This document shows, piece by piece, positions 7,794 through 16,876 of a stretch of DNA of 64,000 nt. The DNA is from Pseudomonas jessenii. GTDB lineage: Bacteria; Pseudomonadota; Gammaproteobacteria; Pseudomonadales; Pseudomonadaceae. The notes beneath the pieces are model-generated. The model saw nothing but the letters and a program-made list of their open reading frames with translations, was not told where the DNA came from and made no database searches. A program made the position numbers and the translations under genes. Position 1 is the stretch's first letter. Each line of letters starts with the position of its first letter. The stretch is taken from assembly GCF_002236115.1 (NCBI RefSeq), contig NZ_NIWT01000004.1, positions 682,001 to 746,000 on the forward strand, read 5' to 3'.

Positions 7794-10700
7794 TAGCCAG
7801 CCTCTTTAGAAGTTTCAATAGCGTCATCCTGGTCGGCGATTTTGCGCTGGCCAATGGACGACACGGTGACGAAGAACAGCGGGACCCAGAAGATCGCCAG
7901 CACAGTGGCCGTGATCATACCGCCGATTACGCCGGTACCGATTGCATGCTGGCTACCGGAGCCCGCACCGGTGGATATCGCCAGTGGTACCACACCGAGG
8001 ACGAAGGCGAGCGAGGTCATGATGATCGGTCGCAGACGCATGCGGCAGGCTTCGATCGCTGCATCGCGCAGGCTACGCCCTTGTTCGTGCAACTCCTTTG
8101 CAAATTCGACAATCAGAATGGCGTTTTTCGCCGCCAGACCGATAGTCGTCAACAAACCTACCTGGAAGTACACGTCGTTGGACAAACCACGCAGGCTGGT
8201 GGCCATCAGCGCACCGATGATCCCCAGCGGTACAACCAACATCACCGCGATCGGAATCGACCAGCTTTCATACAACGCCGCCAGACACAGGAACACCATC
8301 AGCAGCGACAGGGCGTACAGCGCCGGTGCTTGCGAACCGGACAGACGCTCTTCGTACGACAGGCCGGTCCAGGAAATACCGACACCCGCCGGCAGTTTCT
8401 TGGCAATGGCTTCGACTTCGAGCATGGCTTCACCGGTGGAATAGCCTGGCGCCGGGGCACCGAGGATTTCCATCGCTTCCACGCCGTTGTAACGGGCCAG
8501 TTTCGGCGAACCGTAAATCCACTCGCCCTTGGCGAACGCCGAGAACGGAACCATGGTGCCGGTGCTGTTGCGCACGTACCACTTCTGCAGGTCTTCAGGG
8601 CCCATTCGAGCGCCTGGCTGGCCTTGCACGTACACCTTCTTCACCCGGCCACGGTCGATGAAGTCGTTGACGTAGCTACTGCCCAGGGCAATCGACAGGG
8701 TGTTGTTGATGTCGGCGATGGTAATGCCCAGGGCACTGGCCTTCTCGTCATCGATTTCCAGCTGGTATTGCGGTTCGTCGTTCAGGCCGTTCGGACGCAC
8801 CTGAGACAGAATCTTGCTTTGTGCGGCCATGCCGAGGAACTGGTTGCGCGCTTCCATCAGTTTTTCGTGGCCGATACCGGCACGGTCCTGCAGGAACACG
8901 TCGAAACCGGTGGCGTTACCCAGTTCCAGTACCGCCGGTGGCGCGAAGGCGAACACCATGGCATCGCGGAAGGTGAAGAAGTGCTGCTGGGCACGGGCCG
9001 CCACCTTGAACACATTGTTGTCGGCGTTACGTTCGTCCCACGGTCTGAGCATGATGAACGCCATACCCGAACTCTGGCCACGGCCGGCGAAGTTGAAGCC
9101 GGTCACGGTAAACACCGAGTTCACCGCATCGCCTTCACCGCCATCCTTGCCAGGGCGCAGCAGGAATTCACGCATTTCGTCCACGACCACCTGGGTGCGC
9201 TGGGACGTCGAACCGGCCGGGGTCTGCACCTGGGCGAACAGTACACCCTGGTCTTCTTCCGGCAGGAACGCCGTTGGAATGCGGGTGAACAGCCAGATCA
9301 TGCCAACCACGATCAGCAGGTACGCCAGCAGATACGGGATCTTGCGCTGCAGGATATTGCCGACACCGCGCTCGTAGCCGCGAACGCCACGGTCGAAATT
9401 GCGGTTGAACCAGCCAAAGAAACCACGCTTGGGTACGCCGTGCTCGCCTTTGGGAATCGGCTTGAGCATGGTGGCGCAAAGCGCCGGGGTGAAGATCAGC
9501 GCGACCAGTACCGACAGGGCCATGGCCGAGACGATGGTGATCGAGAACTGCTTGTAGATCACACCGGTGGAACCGCTGAAGAACGCCATCGGCAGCAGAA
9601 CCGCCGACAACACCAGGGCGATACCGACCAGCGCACCCTGGATCTGGCCCATGGACTTCTTGGTGGCTTCCTTGGGTGACAGGCCTTCTTCGCTCATCAC
9701 CCGTTCGACGTTTTCCACCACGACGATGGCGTCGTCCACCAGCAAGCCGATGGCCAGCACCATGCCGAACATGGTCAGGGTGTTGATGCTGAAACCGGCA
9801 GCCGCGAGGATGCCGAATGTACCGAGCAATACCACCGGCACGGTCATCGTGGTGATGATGGTGGCGCGGAAGTTCTGCAGGAACAGGAACATCACCAGGA
9901 ACACCAGCGCGACCGCTTCGACCAGGGTGTGAACCACGCCCTTGATCGATTCGGTTACGACCGGAGTGGTGTCATACGGAAACACCACTTCCATCCCTTG
10001 CGGGAAGAAAGGCTTGAGACTGTCGATGGTTGCGCGCAGGGCCTTGGCGGTATCGAGCGCGTTGGCACCGGTGGCCAGTTTCACGGCCAGGCCGGAAGCC
10101 GGGGCACCGTTGAACTGGGCGTTGATGCTGTAGTTCTCGCCACCCAGACCGACTTCGGCAACATCCCTCAAGCGAACCTGGGAACCGTCCTTGTTGACCT
10201 TGAGCAGGATCTTTTCGAACTCTTCCGCGGTCTGCAGGCGGGTCTTGCCGATGATGGTCGCGTTCAACTGGGTGCCGGGCAGGGCAGGCAGGCCGCCGAG
10301 CTGGCCGGACGACACCTGGACGTTTTGCGCGGCGATAGCGGTCTTGACGTCGATCGGGGTCAGGTTGAAGTTGTTCAACTTGGCCGGGTCGAGCCAGATT
10401 CGCATGGCGTATTGGGAACCGAACACCTGGAAGTCGCCGACACCGGCGGTCCGCGAGATCGGGTCCTGCATGTTCGACACGATGTAGTTGGACAGGTCGT
10501 CCTTGGTCATGCTGCCGTCACGCGACACCACGCCGATCACCAACAGGAAGTTCTTCACCGCCTTGGTGACGCGGATACCTTGCTGTTGCACTTCTTGCGG
10601 CAGCAGCGGGGTGGCCAGGTTCAGCTTGTTCTGGACCTGGACCTGCGCGGTGTCGGAGTTGGTGCCTTGCTCGAAGGTCGCGGTAATGGTCATGGTGCCG

Positions 10701-10954
10701 TCGGAGTTACTTTCCGACGAGACATAACGCAGGTTGTCGATACCGTTGAGCTGTTGCTCGATCACCTGAACCACGGTGTCCTGAACCGTTTGTGCCGAAG
10801 CACCCGGGTAGGCCACGGAGATGGCGATCGCTGGAGGCGCAATGCTCGGGTACTGGTTGATCGGCAGTCTGAGGATCGATAGTGCCCCGACCAGCATGAT
10901 CACCAGGGCAATTACCCAGGCGAAAATCGGACGGTCGATAAAAAATTTCGACAT
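7793..10954 (-). CDS. ttgB: RND multidrug efflux inner-membrane transporter
   Basis: 1053-residue HAE1-family proton/drug antiporter (MexB/AcrB/TtgB/EmhB). It captures drugs, solvents and aromatic compounds from the periplasm and inner-membrane outer leaflet. Length and layout are typical: helix 1 at the N-terminus (FAWVIALVIMLVGALSIL), two large periplasmic loops, and the proton-relay acidic pair in TM4 (LAIGLLVDDAIVVVENVER, near residue 407). The conserved motif GLAAKNAILIVEFAKE lies near residue 940. It starts 3 bases after the ttgA stop and overlaps ttgC by one base. Confidence 0.97.
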   Translation of the reverse strand: MSKFFIDRPIFAWVIALVIMLVGALSILRLPINQYPSIAPPAIAISVAYPGASAQTVQDTVVQVIEQQLNGIDNLRYVSSESNSDGTMTITATFEQGTNSDTAQVQVQNKLNLATPLLPQEVQQQGIRVTKAVKNFLLVIGVVSRDGSMTKDDLSNYIVSNMQDPISRTAGVGDFQVFGSQYAMRIWLDPAKLNNFNLTPIDVKTAIAAQNVQVSSGQLGGLPALPGTQLNATIIGKTRLQTAEEFEKILLKVNKDGSQVRLRDVAEVGLGGENYSINAQFNGAPASGLAVKLATGANALDTAKALRATIDSLKPFFPQGMEVVFPYDTTPVVTESIKGVVHTLVEAVALVFLVMFLFLQNFRATIITTMTVPVVLLGTFGILAAAGFSINTLTMFGMVLAIGLLVDDAIVVVENVERVMSEEGLSPKEATKKSMGQIQGALVGIALVLSAVLLPMAFFSGSTGVIYKQFSITIVSAMALSVLVALIFTPALCATMLKPIPKGEHGVPKRGFFGWFNRNFDRGVRGYERGVGNILQRKIPYLLAYLLIVVGMIWLFTRIPTAFLPEEDQGVLFAQVQTPAGSTSQRTQVVVDEMREFLLRPGKDGGEGDAVNSVFTVTGFNFAGRGQSSGMAFIMLRPWDERNADNNVFKVAARAQQHFFTFRDAMVFAFAPPAVLELGNATGFDVFLQDRAGIGHEKLMEARNQFLGMAAQSKILSQVRPNGLNDEPQYQLEIDDEKASALGITIADINNTLSIALGSSYVNDFIDRGRVKKVYVQGQPGARMGPEDLQKWYVRNSTGTMVPFSAFAKGEWIYGSPKLARYNGVEAMEILGAPAPGYSTGEAMLEVEAIAKKLPAGVGISWTGLSYEERLSGSQAPALYALSLLMVFLCLAALYESWSIPIAVMLVVPLGIIGALMATSLRGLSNDVYFQVGLLTTIGLAAKNAILIVEFAKELHEQGRSLRDAAIEACRMRLRPIIMTSLAFVLGVVPLAISTGAGSGSQHAIGTGVIGGMITATVLAIFWVPLFFVTVSSIGQRKIADQDDAIETSKEAG

Positions 10955-10957
10955 GGT

Positions 10958-12115
10958 TTACTCCCCTTTGCCGCCAGAGGCTTTATCAGCTACCTGGGCG
11001 GGGGCCGGGTTCTTTACGGCTACGTTGGTCGCTTCACTGGCCTTGACTTCGATGCCAGGTTTGACGAATTGCAGACCTTCGGTGATCAGGCGATCGCCGG
11101 CCTTCAGGCCGTCTTCGATCAGCCATTGATTGCCGACGGTGCGGTTGGCCTTGAGTTGACGCAGTTCGACCTTGTTGTCCGGGCCGACAACCAGTGCGGT
11201 CGGCGTACCTTTGAGGTCGCGGGTCACGCCTTGCTGCGGGGCCAGGATCGCCGCGCTGTTCACACCGGCCAGCAACTTGGCGTGCACGAACATGCCAGGC
11301 AGAAGGGTGTGGTCAGGGTTCGGGAAAATGGCGCGCAGGGTGACGGAACCGGTGGTCTGGTCAACCGAGATTTCGGAGAACTCCAGCTTGCCGTCCAGCT
11401 TGTAGTCGCTGCCGTCTTCGAGGGTCAGCTTGACCGAAGCCGTGTTGTCGCCGGCTTTCTGCAGGCGACCGCTTTCCAGCTCACGGCGCAGTTGCAGCAG
11501 CTCGACCGAGGACTGCGTCACGTCGACGTAGATCGGGTCGATTTGCTGAATCACCGCCATCGCATCGGCCTGGGCATTGCTCACCAGCGCGCCTTCGGTC
11601 ACCGAGGAGCGGCCGATGCGGCCGGTCAGCGGGGCATAGACCTTGGTGTAGCGCACGTTGATCTGTGCGGTTTGCAGCGCGGCTTCCGATTGCAGGCGGT
11701 TGGCCACGGCGGTGTCGTATTCCTGACGGCTTACGGCTTGTTCGTTGACCAGTTGCTGGTAGCGGTCGGAAATCGACTTGGTCGAGCGCAGGTTGGCTTC
11801 AGCGCTTTTCAGCGTCGCTTCATAGACCGACGGATCGATCTGGTACAGCTGCTGGCCGGCCTTGACGTCACTGCCTTCCTTGAACAGGCGCTTGAGAATG
11901 ATGCCGTTGACCTGCGGGCGGACTTCGGCAATGCGGAACGCACTGGTACGGCCGGGTAGATCGGATGTCAGGGTGAAAGCTTGAGGTTGCAGAGTCACGA
12001 CGCCGACCTGAGGCGGTGGGGCGGCCGGTGCTGCCTCTTCCTTTTTGCATCCGCTGAGCAGCGATGCCAGGGCGACGGCGGCGACCAGAGCGGTAACAGC
12101 TGGCTTGAATTGCAT
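10958..12115 (-). CDS. ttgA: RND efflux periplasmic adaptor lipoprotein
   Basis: 385-residue membrane-fusion protein (MexA/AcrA/TtgA/EmhA) that links TtgB with TtgC. It has a lipoprotein signal ending LLSGC and the hallmark lipoyl/hairpin/beta-barrel order, with RPQVNGIILKRLFKEGSDVK near residue 60. ATG 12115 is preferred to 12136 because CGAGGA lies 5 bases upstream. First gene of the ttgABC operon, divergent from ttgR across 277 bases that contain the operator. Confidence 0.95.
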   Translation of the reverse strand: MQFKPAVTALVAAVALASLLSGCKKEEAAPAAPPPQVGVVTLQPQAFTLTSDLPGRTSAFRIAEVRPQVNGIILKRLFKEGSDVKAGQQLYQIDPSVYEATLKSAEANLRSTKSISDRYQQLVNEQAVSRQEYDTAVANRLQSEAALQTAQINVRYTKVYAPLTGRIGRSSVTEGALVSNAQADAMAVIQQIDPIYVDVTQSSVELLQLRRELESGRLQKAGDNTASVKLTLEDGSDYKLDGKLEFSEISVDQTTGSVTLRAIFPNPDHTLLPGMFVHAKLLAGVNSAAILAPQQGVTRDLKGTPTALVVGPDNKVELRQLKANRTVGNQWLIEDGLKAGDRLITEGLQFVKPGIEVKASEATNVAVKNPAPAQVADKASGGKGE

Positions 12116-12195
12116 GAAAATCCTCGGGTCAGGCACGCAAGGTGCGCACTAGAAAGGTGGAAGGTTGAAAAATGTTTGCCGAGTGGATAAGTAGC

Positions 12196-12236
12196 TTGCT
12201 AAGGAATATACTTACGTACATGGCTGTTTGTAAATA
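12196..12236. promoter_or_regulatory. TtgR/EmhR operator and overlapping divergent promoters
   Basis: Imperfect inverted repeat; the core AAGGAATATACTTACGTACA begins at 12201 and is followed by TGGCTGTTTGTA. As I recall the operator of P. putida ttgR, the two agree over most of this length. It is placed between the starts of ttgA and ttgR, so TtgR bound here would repress both genes until drugs or flavonoids release it. Confidence 0.8.
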
Positions 12237-12392
12237 CCCAGGCTGCGTATCAACGCCGTTACACAAGCCGCTACACAAGCCGTTGAAAGGTTGGAATTGT
12301 AGGCCGGGGACGAATCCCTGGAACGTTCGCCCCACTTTTATTCAGCTGATGTTCAGGCATCGCTGAAGCACCCTGATTGAGGTTGTACTGCC

Positions 12393-13025
12393 ATGGTCCG
12401 TCGTACCAAAGAGGAAGCTCAGGAAACCCGCGCGCAAATTCTCGTGGCGGCCGAAAAGGCCTTTTTCGAGCGAGGCGTGGCACGCACGACCCTGGCGGAC
12501 ATCGCGACCCTGGCCGGCGTCACTCGAGGGGCCATCTACTGGCATTTCAGCAACAAGGCCGATCTTGTGCAGGCCATGCTCGACACTCTGCATGAGCCGC
12601 TGGAAGAAATGGCCAAGGCCAGCGAAAGCGAAGACGAACTCGATCCTCTGGGCTGCATGCGAAAGTTGCTGATTCATTTGTTTCATCAAATTGCGCTGGA
12701 CCCGAAAACCCGACGCATCAATGAGATTCTTTTTCATAAGTGCGAATTCACCGATGAAATGTGCGACCTGCGCCAACAACGGGTGTCAGCCAGCCTCGAA
12801 TGCAATGTGCGGATCGGTCTGGCCCTGAGTAATGCAGTGAATCGCGGTCAGTTGCCGGAAAACCTCGACACGGCCCGCGCCGCGATCAGCTTGCATGCTT
12901 ATATTGATGGCATCCTGTACCAGTGGCTGCTGGCCCCCGACAGCTTTGAATTGCACGCCGAAGCCGAGCGTTGGGTCGATACCGGGCTGGATCTGTTGCG
13001 CTTTAGCCCCAGCCTGTGCAAATGA
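12393..13025 (+). CDS. ttgR: TetR-family repressor of the efflux operon
   Basis: 210 residues, exactly the usual TtgR/EmhR length. The N-terminal helix-turn-helix spans residues ~10-57 (TTLADIATLAGVTRGAIYWH) and the remainder is the helical ligand-binding domain, with the conserved LGCMRKLL and KCEFTDEMCDLRQQR segments. It binds the operator at 12196-12236 and responds to antibiotics, solvents and plant phenolics in known relatives. Divergent from ttgABC. Confidence 0.95.
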   Translation: MVRRTKEEAQETRAQILVAAEKAFFERGVARTTLADIATLAGVTRGAIYWHFSNKADLVQAMLDTLHEPLEEMAKASESEDELDPLGCMRKLLIHLFHQIALDPKTRRINEILFHKCEFTDEMCDLRQQRVSASLECNVRIGLALSNAVNRGQLPENLDTARAAISLHAYIDGILYQWLLAPDSFELHAEAERWVDTGLDLLRFSPSLCK

Positions 13026-13332
13026 AACAAAATGATAAATTGGCTCCCTGCAAGTCAACCGTTGAAGTCACCGAGGATCATTTTACTTCGCGTGCCTTTT
13101 TTGCAATGGGGGCTTTTATATACGGACGTGTGCCAGGTTGACAGCTACCAGGCTACATAATTTGTAGGAATTTTGTGTCGAGCTTGCATGGGGAGTGAAC
13201 CTCGTGCGGATTCCACTACTGCTAAAAAGAACCCCGGTTTTGCGAGCCGGGGCCTGGAATGTGGCGAAGAAAATGCATCAGCAAGCTGATTTGATACGTT
13301 TTTTCACCGGCGTCTTTTCTATCTGATCAGTA
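13026..13332. other. Intergenic, low GC, no gene seen
   Basis: About 300 bases between convergent ttgR and the orphan gene. Apart from the hairpin at 13222-13252 I see no open frame, repeat or RNA gene. The base composition drops here and stays low to about 14.05 kb. Confidence 0.6.
13222..13252 (-). terminator. Terminator of the orphan gene at 13333
   Basis: CCCCGG and CCGGGG arms enclose a short loop at 13232-13252; on the minus strand the hairpin is followed by TTCTTTTTA. Confidence 0.75.
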
Positions 13333-13866
13333 TCAACCGACTATCAAGTCGACGCTAAAACTGAAGGGCGCCTCTTTATTCTTTTTCGTGATGTCGGCAG
13401 TGACCTTATATGAGCTGTTGCTGTTGCCGGATCGCGTTATTGTTTTTGACCAATTTGGTTTCAGGTTCGGATGCAGGACGCCGAAAACCACTGAAACTGT
13501 CAGCTGAATAGCTAGCGTGAATATTAATCCATCTTCGGTAATGTACGAGAACTGTTGCAGGATCGGGGCGAACTTTCTTTTGTTGTAATACATTCCATTA
13601 CTTGAGAAGTCCCGAAGGTAAGGAAGATCGAGGGTTTGCTCATCGTTCGCTTCGATTTCGAAAGCTGATAGCGAGGTTCCGGTCAAATCCCAGCCTGCTT
13701 TCAAGAGCCGGATCGGGCCATCGGTGTTGTTGGAAATGTTAATGGTCATTATGGTGTATTGATTGGGGAATTTACTGGCTGAAGCAGAAAAAATGCTGGA
13801 ATCATCAGGTTCATATTCTGTGCGTGCAATGATGCGAGGCACGTTTATCGGGCCATTGTTGTTCAT
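13333..13866 (-). CDS. Orphan beta-rich protein of unknown function
   Basis: 177 residues, not recognised. AT-rich compared with its neighbours and isolated between ttgR and xenB, with its own terminator, which suggests a transferred single-gene insert. No signal peptide or membrane anchor. The sequence alternates short strands and Asn/Ser/Thr-rich turns (TIMTINISNNTDGPIRLLK, TLAIQLTVSVVFGV), as in a secreted or inclusion-type beta-sandwich. A remote relation to aegerolysin-like proteins crossed my mind from the early GWDLTG segment but is unsupported. Start ATG 13866 is preceded by a weak AAAGGA site. Confidence 0.65.
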   Translation of the reverse strand: MNNNGPINVPRIIARTEYEPDDSSIFSASASKFPNQYTIMTINISNNTDGPIRLLKAGWDLTGTSLSAFEIEANDEQTLDLPYLRDFSSNGMYYNKRKFAPILQQFSYITEDGLIFTLAIQLTVSVVFGVLHPNLKPNWSKTITRSGNSNSSYKVTADITKKNKEAPFSFSVDLIVG

Positions 13867-14077
13867 GCTGTTAATCCTTTAAAGTTATTGAGAGGCTTTC
13901 CGTGGCGCTCGAAATGTTGTAGCGAAGCGTTGTGAAGTATTAGATTGTTCTGTTGGGTTTGTCTGGGTTTTAATTGTAATTTTGTATTGGGGTACGTGCA
14001 GGTGTGATGCAAATTTAGATGGCAGGTAAGTTGTCAGAGATTTAAGTATGACAAGCGGGTTTTGGCTTGTTTAAAGC

Positions 14078-14108
14078 AAAAAAAACCCGACGTCCAAAAC
14101 GCCGGGCT
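14078..14108 (-). terminator. Terminator of the arsR-MFS-xenB operon
   Basis: On the minus strand AGCCCGGCG pairs with CGTCGGGT and runs into eight Ts, 20 bases past the xenB stop. Confidence 0.88.
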
Positions 14109-14127
14109 ATTCGAGTTTTTCGCAGGC

Positions 14128-15177
14128 CTACAAGGTTGGATAGTCGATGTAACCGACCGGGCCCTTGGCGTAGAACAGTTCCGGACGCGCTTCGTTCAAC
14201 GGTGCGTCAGCCTGCAAGCGTGCCGGCAGGTCAGGGTTGGCAATGAAAGGTACACCGAAGGCGACTGCGTCGGCCTGGCCACTGGCGAGCAACGCGTTGG
14301 CGCTGTCCTTGGTGAAACGCTCGTTGGCAATGTATGGGCCGCCGAAGGCTTCCTTGAGTTGTGCGCCAAGGCTGTCGGCACCTTCTTTCTCCCGCGAGCA
14401 GATGAAGGCAATGCCACGCTTGCCCAGTTCGCGAGCGACATAGGTGAACGTTTCAGCGAGGTTGTCGTCGCCCATGTCATGCAGGTCGGCGCGTGGCGAC
14501 AGGTGCACACCCACGCGGCCGGCGCCCCAGGTTTCGATGGCGGCGTCGGTCACTTCCAGCAGCAGGCGGGCACGGTTTTCCAGGGAACCGCCGTAGTTAT
14601 CGGTGCGCTGGTTGGTGCTGCTTTGCAGGAACTGGTCGAGCAGGTAACCGTTGGCGGCATGGATTTCCACACCGTCGAAGCCGGCGGCCTTGGCGTTCTC
14701 GGCACCGACGCGGTAAGCGTCGACGATGTCGGCGATTTCAGCGGTTTCCAGGGCGCGCGGTACAGGGAAGTCGGCCAGCGGACGAACCAGGCTGACGTGG
14801 CCCTTGGGCTGGATGGCACTCGGGGCGACCGGGGCTTCATCGTTCAGGTACAAACCGTGGGATATGCGACCCACATGCCACAGTTGCAGGAAGATCTTGC
14901 CGCCCGCGCCATGGATAGCCTTGGTCACGTTGGACCAGCCACGCACCTGATCGTTGGACCAGATGCCCGGGGTGTCCGGGTAGCCGACGCCCATTGGGGT
15001 CACCGAAGTGGCCTCGCTGAGGATCAGGCCGGCGGTGGCGCGTTGCACGTAGTACTCGGCCATCAGCGCGTTGGGCACGCGGCCTTCGTCGGCGCGGCAG
15101 CGGGTCAGTGGCGCCATGATGATGCGGTTGGCCAACTCGAGGTCGCCCAGTTTGATCGGATCGAAAATAGTCGTCAT
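14128..15177 (-). CDS. xenB: Old Yellow Enzyme family NAD(P)H:flavin oxidoreductase, xenobiotic reductase B-like
   Basis: 349-residue FMN-dependent alkene reductase, the same length as XenB. It reduces activated C=C bonds, nitrate esters and nitroaromatics in the cytoplasm. Seen: the N-terminal IIMAPLTRCRADEG segment including the regulatory Cys, LQLWHVGRISH (substrate/FMN region, residues ~97-107), the motif FDGVEIHAANGYLLDQFLQ with the His/Asn pair (~170-185), and the FMN phosphate region near ADAVAFGVPFIANP. Last gene of a three-gene operon behind an ArsR regulator and an MFS pump, consistent with an electrophile or xenobiotic response. Confidence 0.92.
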   Translation of the reverse strand: MTTIFDPIKLGDLELANRIIMAPLTRCRADEGRVPNALMAEYYVQRATAGLILSEATSVTPMGVGYPDTPGIWSNDQVRGWSNVTKAIHGAGGKIFLQLWHVGRISHGLYLNDEAPVAPSAIQPKGHVSLVRPLADFPVPRALETAEIADIVDAYRVGAENAKAAGFDGVEIHAANGYLLDQFLQSSTNQRTDNYGGSLENRARLLLEVTDAAIETWGAGRVGVHLSPRADLHDMGDDNLAETFTYVARELGKRGIAFICSREKEGADSLGAQLKEAFGGPYIANERFTKDSANALLASGQADAVAFGVPFIANPDLPARLQADAPLNEARPELFYAKGPVGYIDYPTL

Positions 15178-15198
15178 TTAGTGGCTCTCTTTTGGAGA

Positions 15199-16368
15199 TC
15201 AGTTAGAAGTAGCAGGGGCCAGGTCGGGATTGCCGCTCTGACGGAAAGTAATCAGCGTCACCAGCAGGGCGAGTACCGCCAGTGCGGCTGCCGCGAGCGG
15301 CACGCTGGTCAGGCCGAAGCCGTGGGCGATCACACTGCCGCCGACCCAGGCACCCAAGGCGTTGCCGATGTTGAAAGCGCCGATGTTCAGGGTCGACACC
15401 AGGTTCGGAGCGGCCTTGCCGAAGGTCACCACGTTCACTTGCAGCGCCGGTACGGCGGCGAAGCACGCGGTGGCCCAGAGCAACAGGGTGATTTCGGTAG
15501 GGATCAGCGCGACGCTGGTCCAGGTCAGCACGGTGGACACCACGGCCATGGTGACGAACACACCGATCAGCGTCGCGGCCATGCCTTTGTCGGCCAGCTT
15601 GCCGCCGATGATGTTGCCGACCGTCAGGCCCAGGCCGATGAGCATCAGGGTCCAGGTCACGCCACGGGGCGAAACGCCGGTGACTTCGCCGAGCAGCGGG
15701 GCGACGTAGGTGAACAGGGTGAACACCGAGGCGGCGAACAGCGCGGTCATGCTCAGGGACAGCCAGATGCCGCCGCCCTTGAGTGCGGCCAGTTCGGCGC
15801 GCATGTCGAGTTTCTCTTCATCACGCTTGGCCGGCAGGAAGCGGATCAAGCCGATCAGCGCGATCACACCGATCACGGTCACGGCCCAGAAGGTCGAACG
15901 CCAGCCGGCTTCCTGACCGAGTGCGGTGCCCAGCGGTACGCCGAGGACGTTGGCCAGGGTCAGGCCGGTGAACATCAGGGCCACGGCCGAAGCGCGTTTG
16001 TTCGCAGGCACCAGGCCGGCGGCTACCACTGAACCGATACCAAAGAAGGCTCCATGGCACAGAGCGGTGACCACACGGGCGAACATCAGCACGTTGTAGT
16101 CGCCGGCCACTGCGCAAAGCAGGTTGCCGACAATGAAGATGCCCATCAACGCCACCAGGGCTGCCTTGCGCGGCAGTCTGGCGGTGGCCAGCGCCATGAA
16201 CGGCGCGCCGATGGCCACGCCCAGGGCGTAACCGGTCACCAGCCAGCCGGCACCGGGAATCGACACACCGAGGTCCGCCGCCACGTTGGGCAGCAGGCCC
16301 ATGATGACGAACTCGGTGGTGCCGATGGCGAAGGCGCTCAAGGCCAGGATGAGTAGCGAGAGAGGCAT
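15199..16368 (-). CDS. MFS drug/sugar efflux transporter (DHA1, AraJ/YdhP type)
   Basis: 389 residues with twelve predicted helices and the DHA1 pattern near the start (IGTTEFVIMGLLPNVAADLGVS), which characterises the AraJ/YdhP/NepI exporters. An inner-membrane proton antiporter. It lies 21 bases upstream of xenB and 35 bases downstream of the arsR gene, so all three are probably one transcript. The cargo is unknown; export of the compound sensed by the regulator is the simplest reading. Confidence 0.85.
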   Translation of the reverse strand: MPLSLLILALSAFAIGTTEFVIMGLLPNVAADLGVSIPGAGWLVTGYALGVAIGAPFMALATARLPRKAALVALMGIFIVGNLLCAVAGDYNVLMFARVVTALCHGAFFGIGSVVAAGLVPANKRASAVALMFTGLTLANVLGVPLGTALGQEAGWRSTFWAVTVIGVIALIGLIRFLPAKRDEEKLDMRAELAALKGGGIWLSLSMTALFAASVFTLFTYVAPLLGEVTGVSPRGVTWTLMLIGLGLTVGNIIGGKLADKGMAATLIGVFVTMAVVSTVLTWTSVALIPTEITLLLWATACFAAVPALQVNVVTFGKAAPNLVSTLNIGAFNIGNALGAWVGGSVIAHGFGLTSVPLAAAALAVLALLVTLITFRQSGNPDLAPATSN

Positions 16369-16403
16369 TGTTTAATTCCTTGTCGGCCGACTGACGTTAA
16401 GGG

Positions 16404-16706
16404 TCAGAGCTCTTTACTGAAGGTTTTGAGGAATTCCTGGATGGTTTCCTCGTTGCGTTTGAAAAAATGCCACTGGCCGACTTTGCGGCTGCTGATCAGG
16501 CCGGCGCGTTGCAGGGTCGCCAGGTGTGCGGACACCGTGGACTGCGACAGGCCGCAACGTTGATCGATCTGCCCGGCGCAAACGCCGTGCTCGTTACTGT
16601 GGGACTGGTCGGGAAATTCGACGGTCGGGTCCTTGAGCCAGTGCAGGATGTCTCGCCGTACTGGGTGTGCCAGGGCTTTTATTATTTCGTCGAGATTGAT
16701 GGTCAT
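16404..16706 (-). CDS. ArsR/SmtB-family transcriptional repressor
   Basis: 100-residue winged-helix protein. The ALAHPVRRDILHWL helix and recognition helix GLSQSTVSAHLATLQRAGL are typical. It lacks the metal-binding ELCVCDL motif of ArsR proper; two Cys flank the first recognition-domain helix (GVCAGQIDQRCGL), which could react with electrophiles, although that is inference. First gene of the operon with the MFS pump and XenB-like reductase. It probably binds the repeats just upstream and represses its own operon. Confidence 0.85.
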   Translation of the reverse strand: MTINLDEIIKALAHPVRRDILHWLKDPTVEFPDQSHSNEHGVCAGQIDQRCGLSQSTVSAHLATLQRAGLISSRKVGQWHFFKRNEETIQEFLKTFSKEL

Positions 16707-16730
16707 GATGTGGGCTCGTGATGTTTAAAA

Positions 16731-16835
16731 CGCTATATCGCGATGAGGCGAACTTTAAATCGGTATTTCGCGATATACAAATATGATTTGGCTCTGACCA
16801 ACTCACATTTCGGTATATCGAGTTATAACGATATG
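16731..16835. promoter_or_regulatory. Putative ArsR operator region
   Basis: Three related palindromic words with a TATCGCGAT-like core: ATATCGCGAT at 16735-16744, ATTTCGCGATAT at 16765-16776, and CGGTATATCG at 16811-16820 followed by ATAACGATAT. They lie between the divergent arsR and acpH starts. Confidence 0.55.
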
Positions 16836-16876
16836 TTGAGTGTAACAAGACAAGGGGGCAGTGCTAAGCTGCGCCC

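Noticed and set aside
7655..9679. 674-codon plus-strand frame antisense to ttgC and ttgB
   Set aside because: Low-complexity Arg/Gln/His-rich product typical of antisense frames in GC-rich genes; no ribosome site; the minus-strand genes are strongly supported.
14062..16032. 656-codon plus-strand frame over xenB and the MFS gene
   Set aside because: Antisense artefact of high GC at third positions; product is Gln/Gly/His-rich without motifs.
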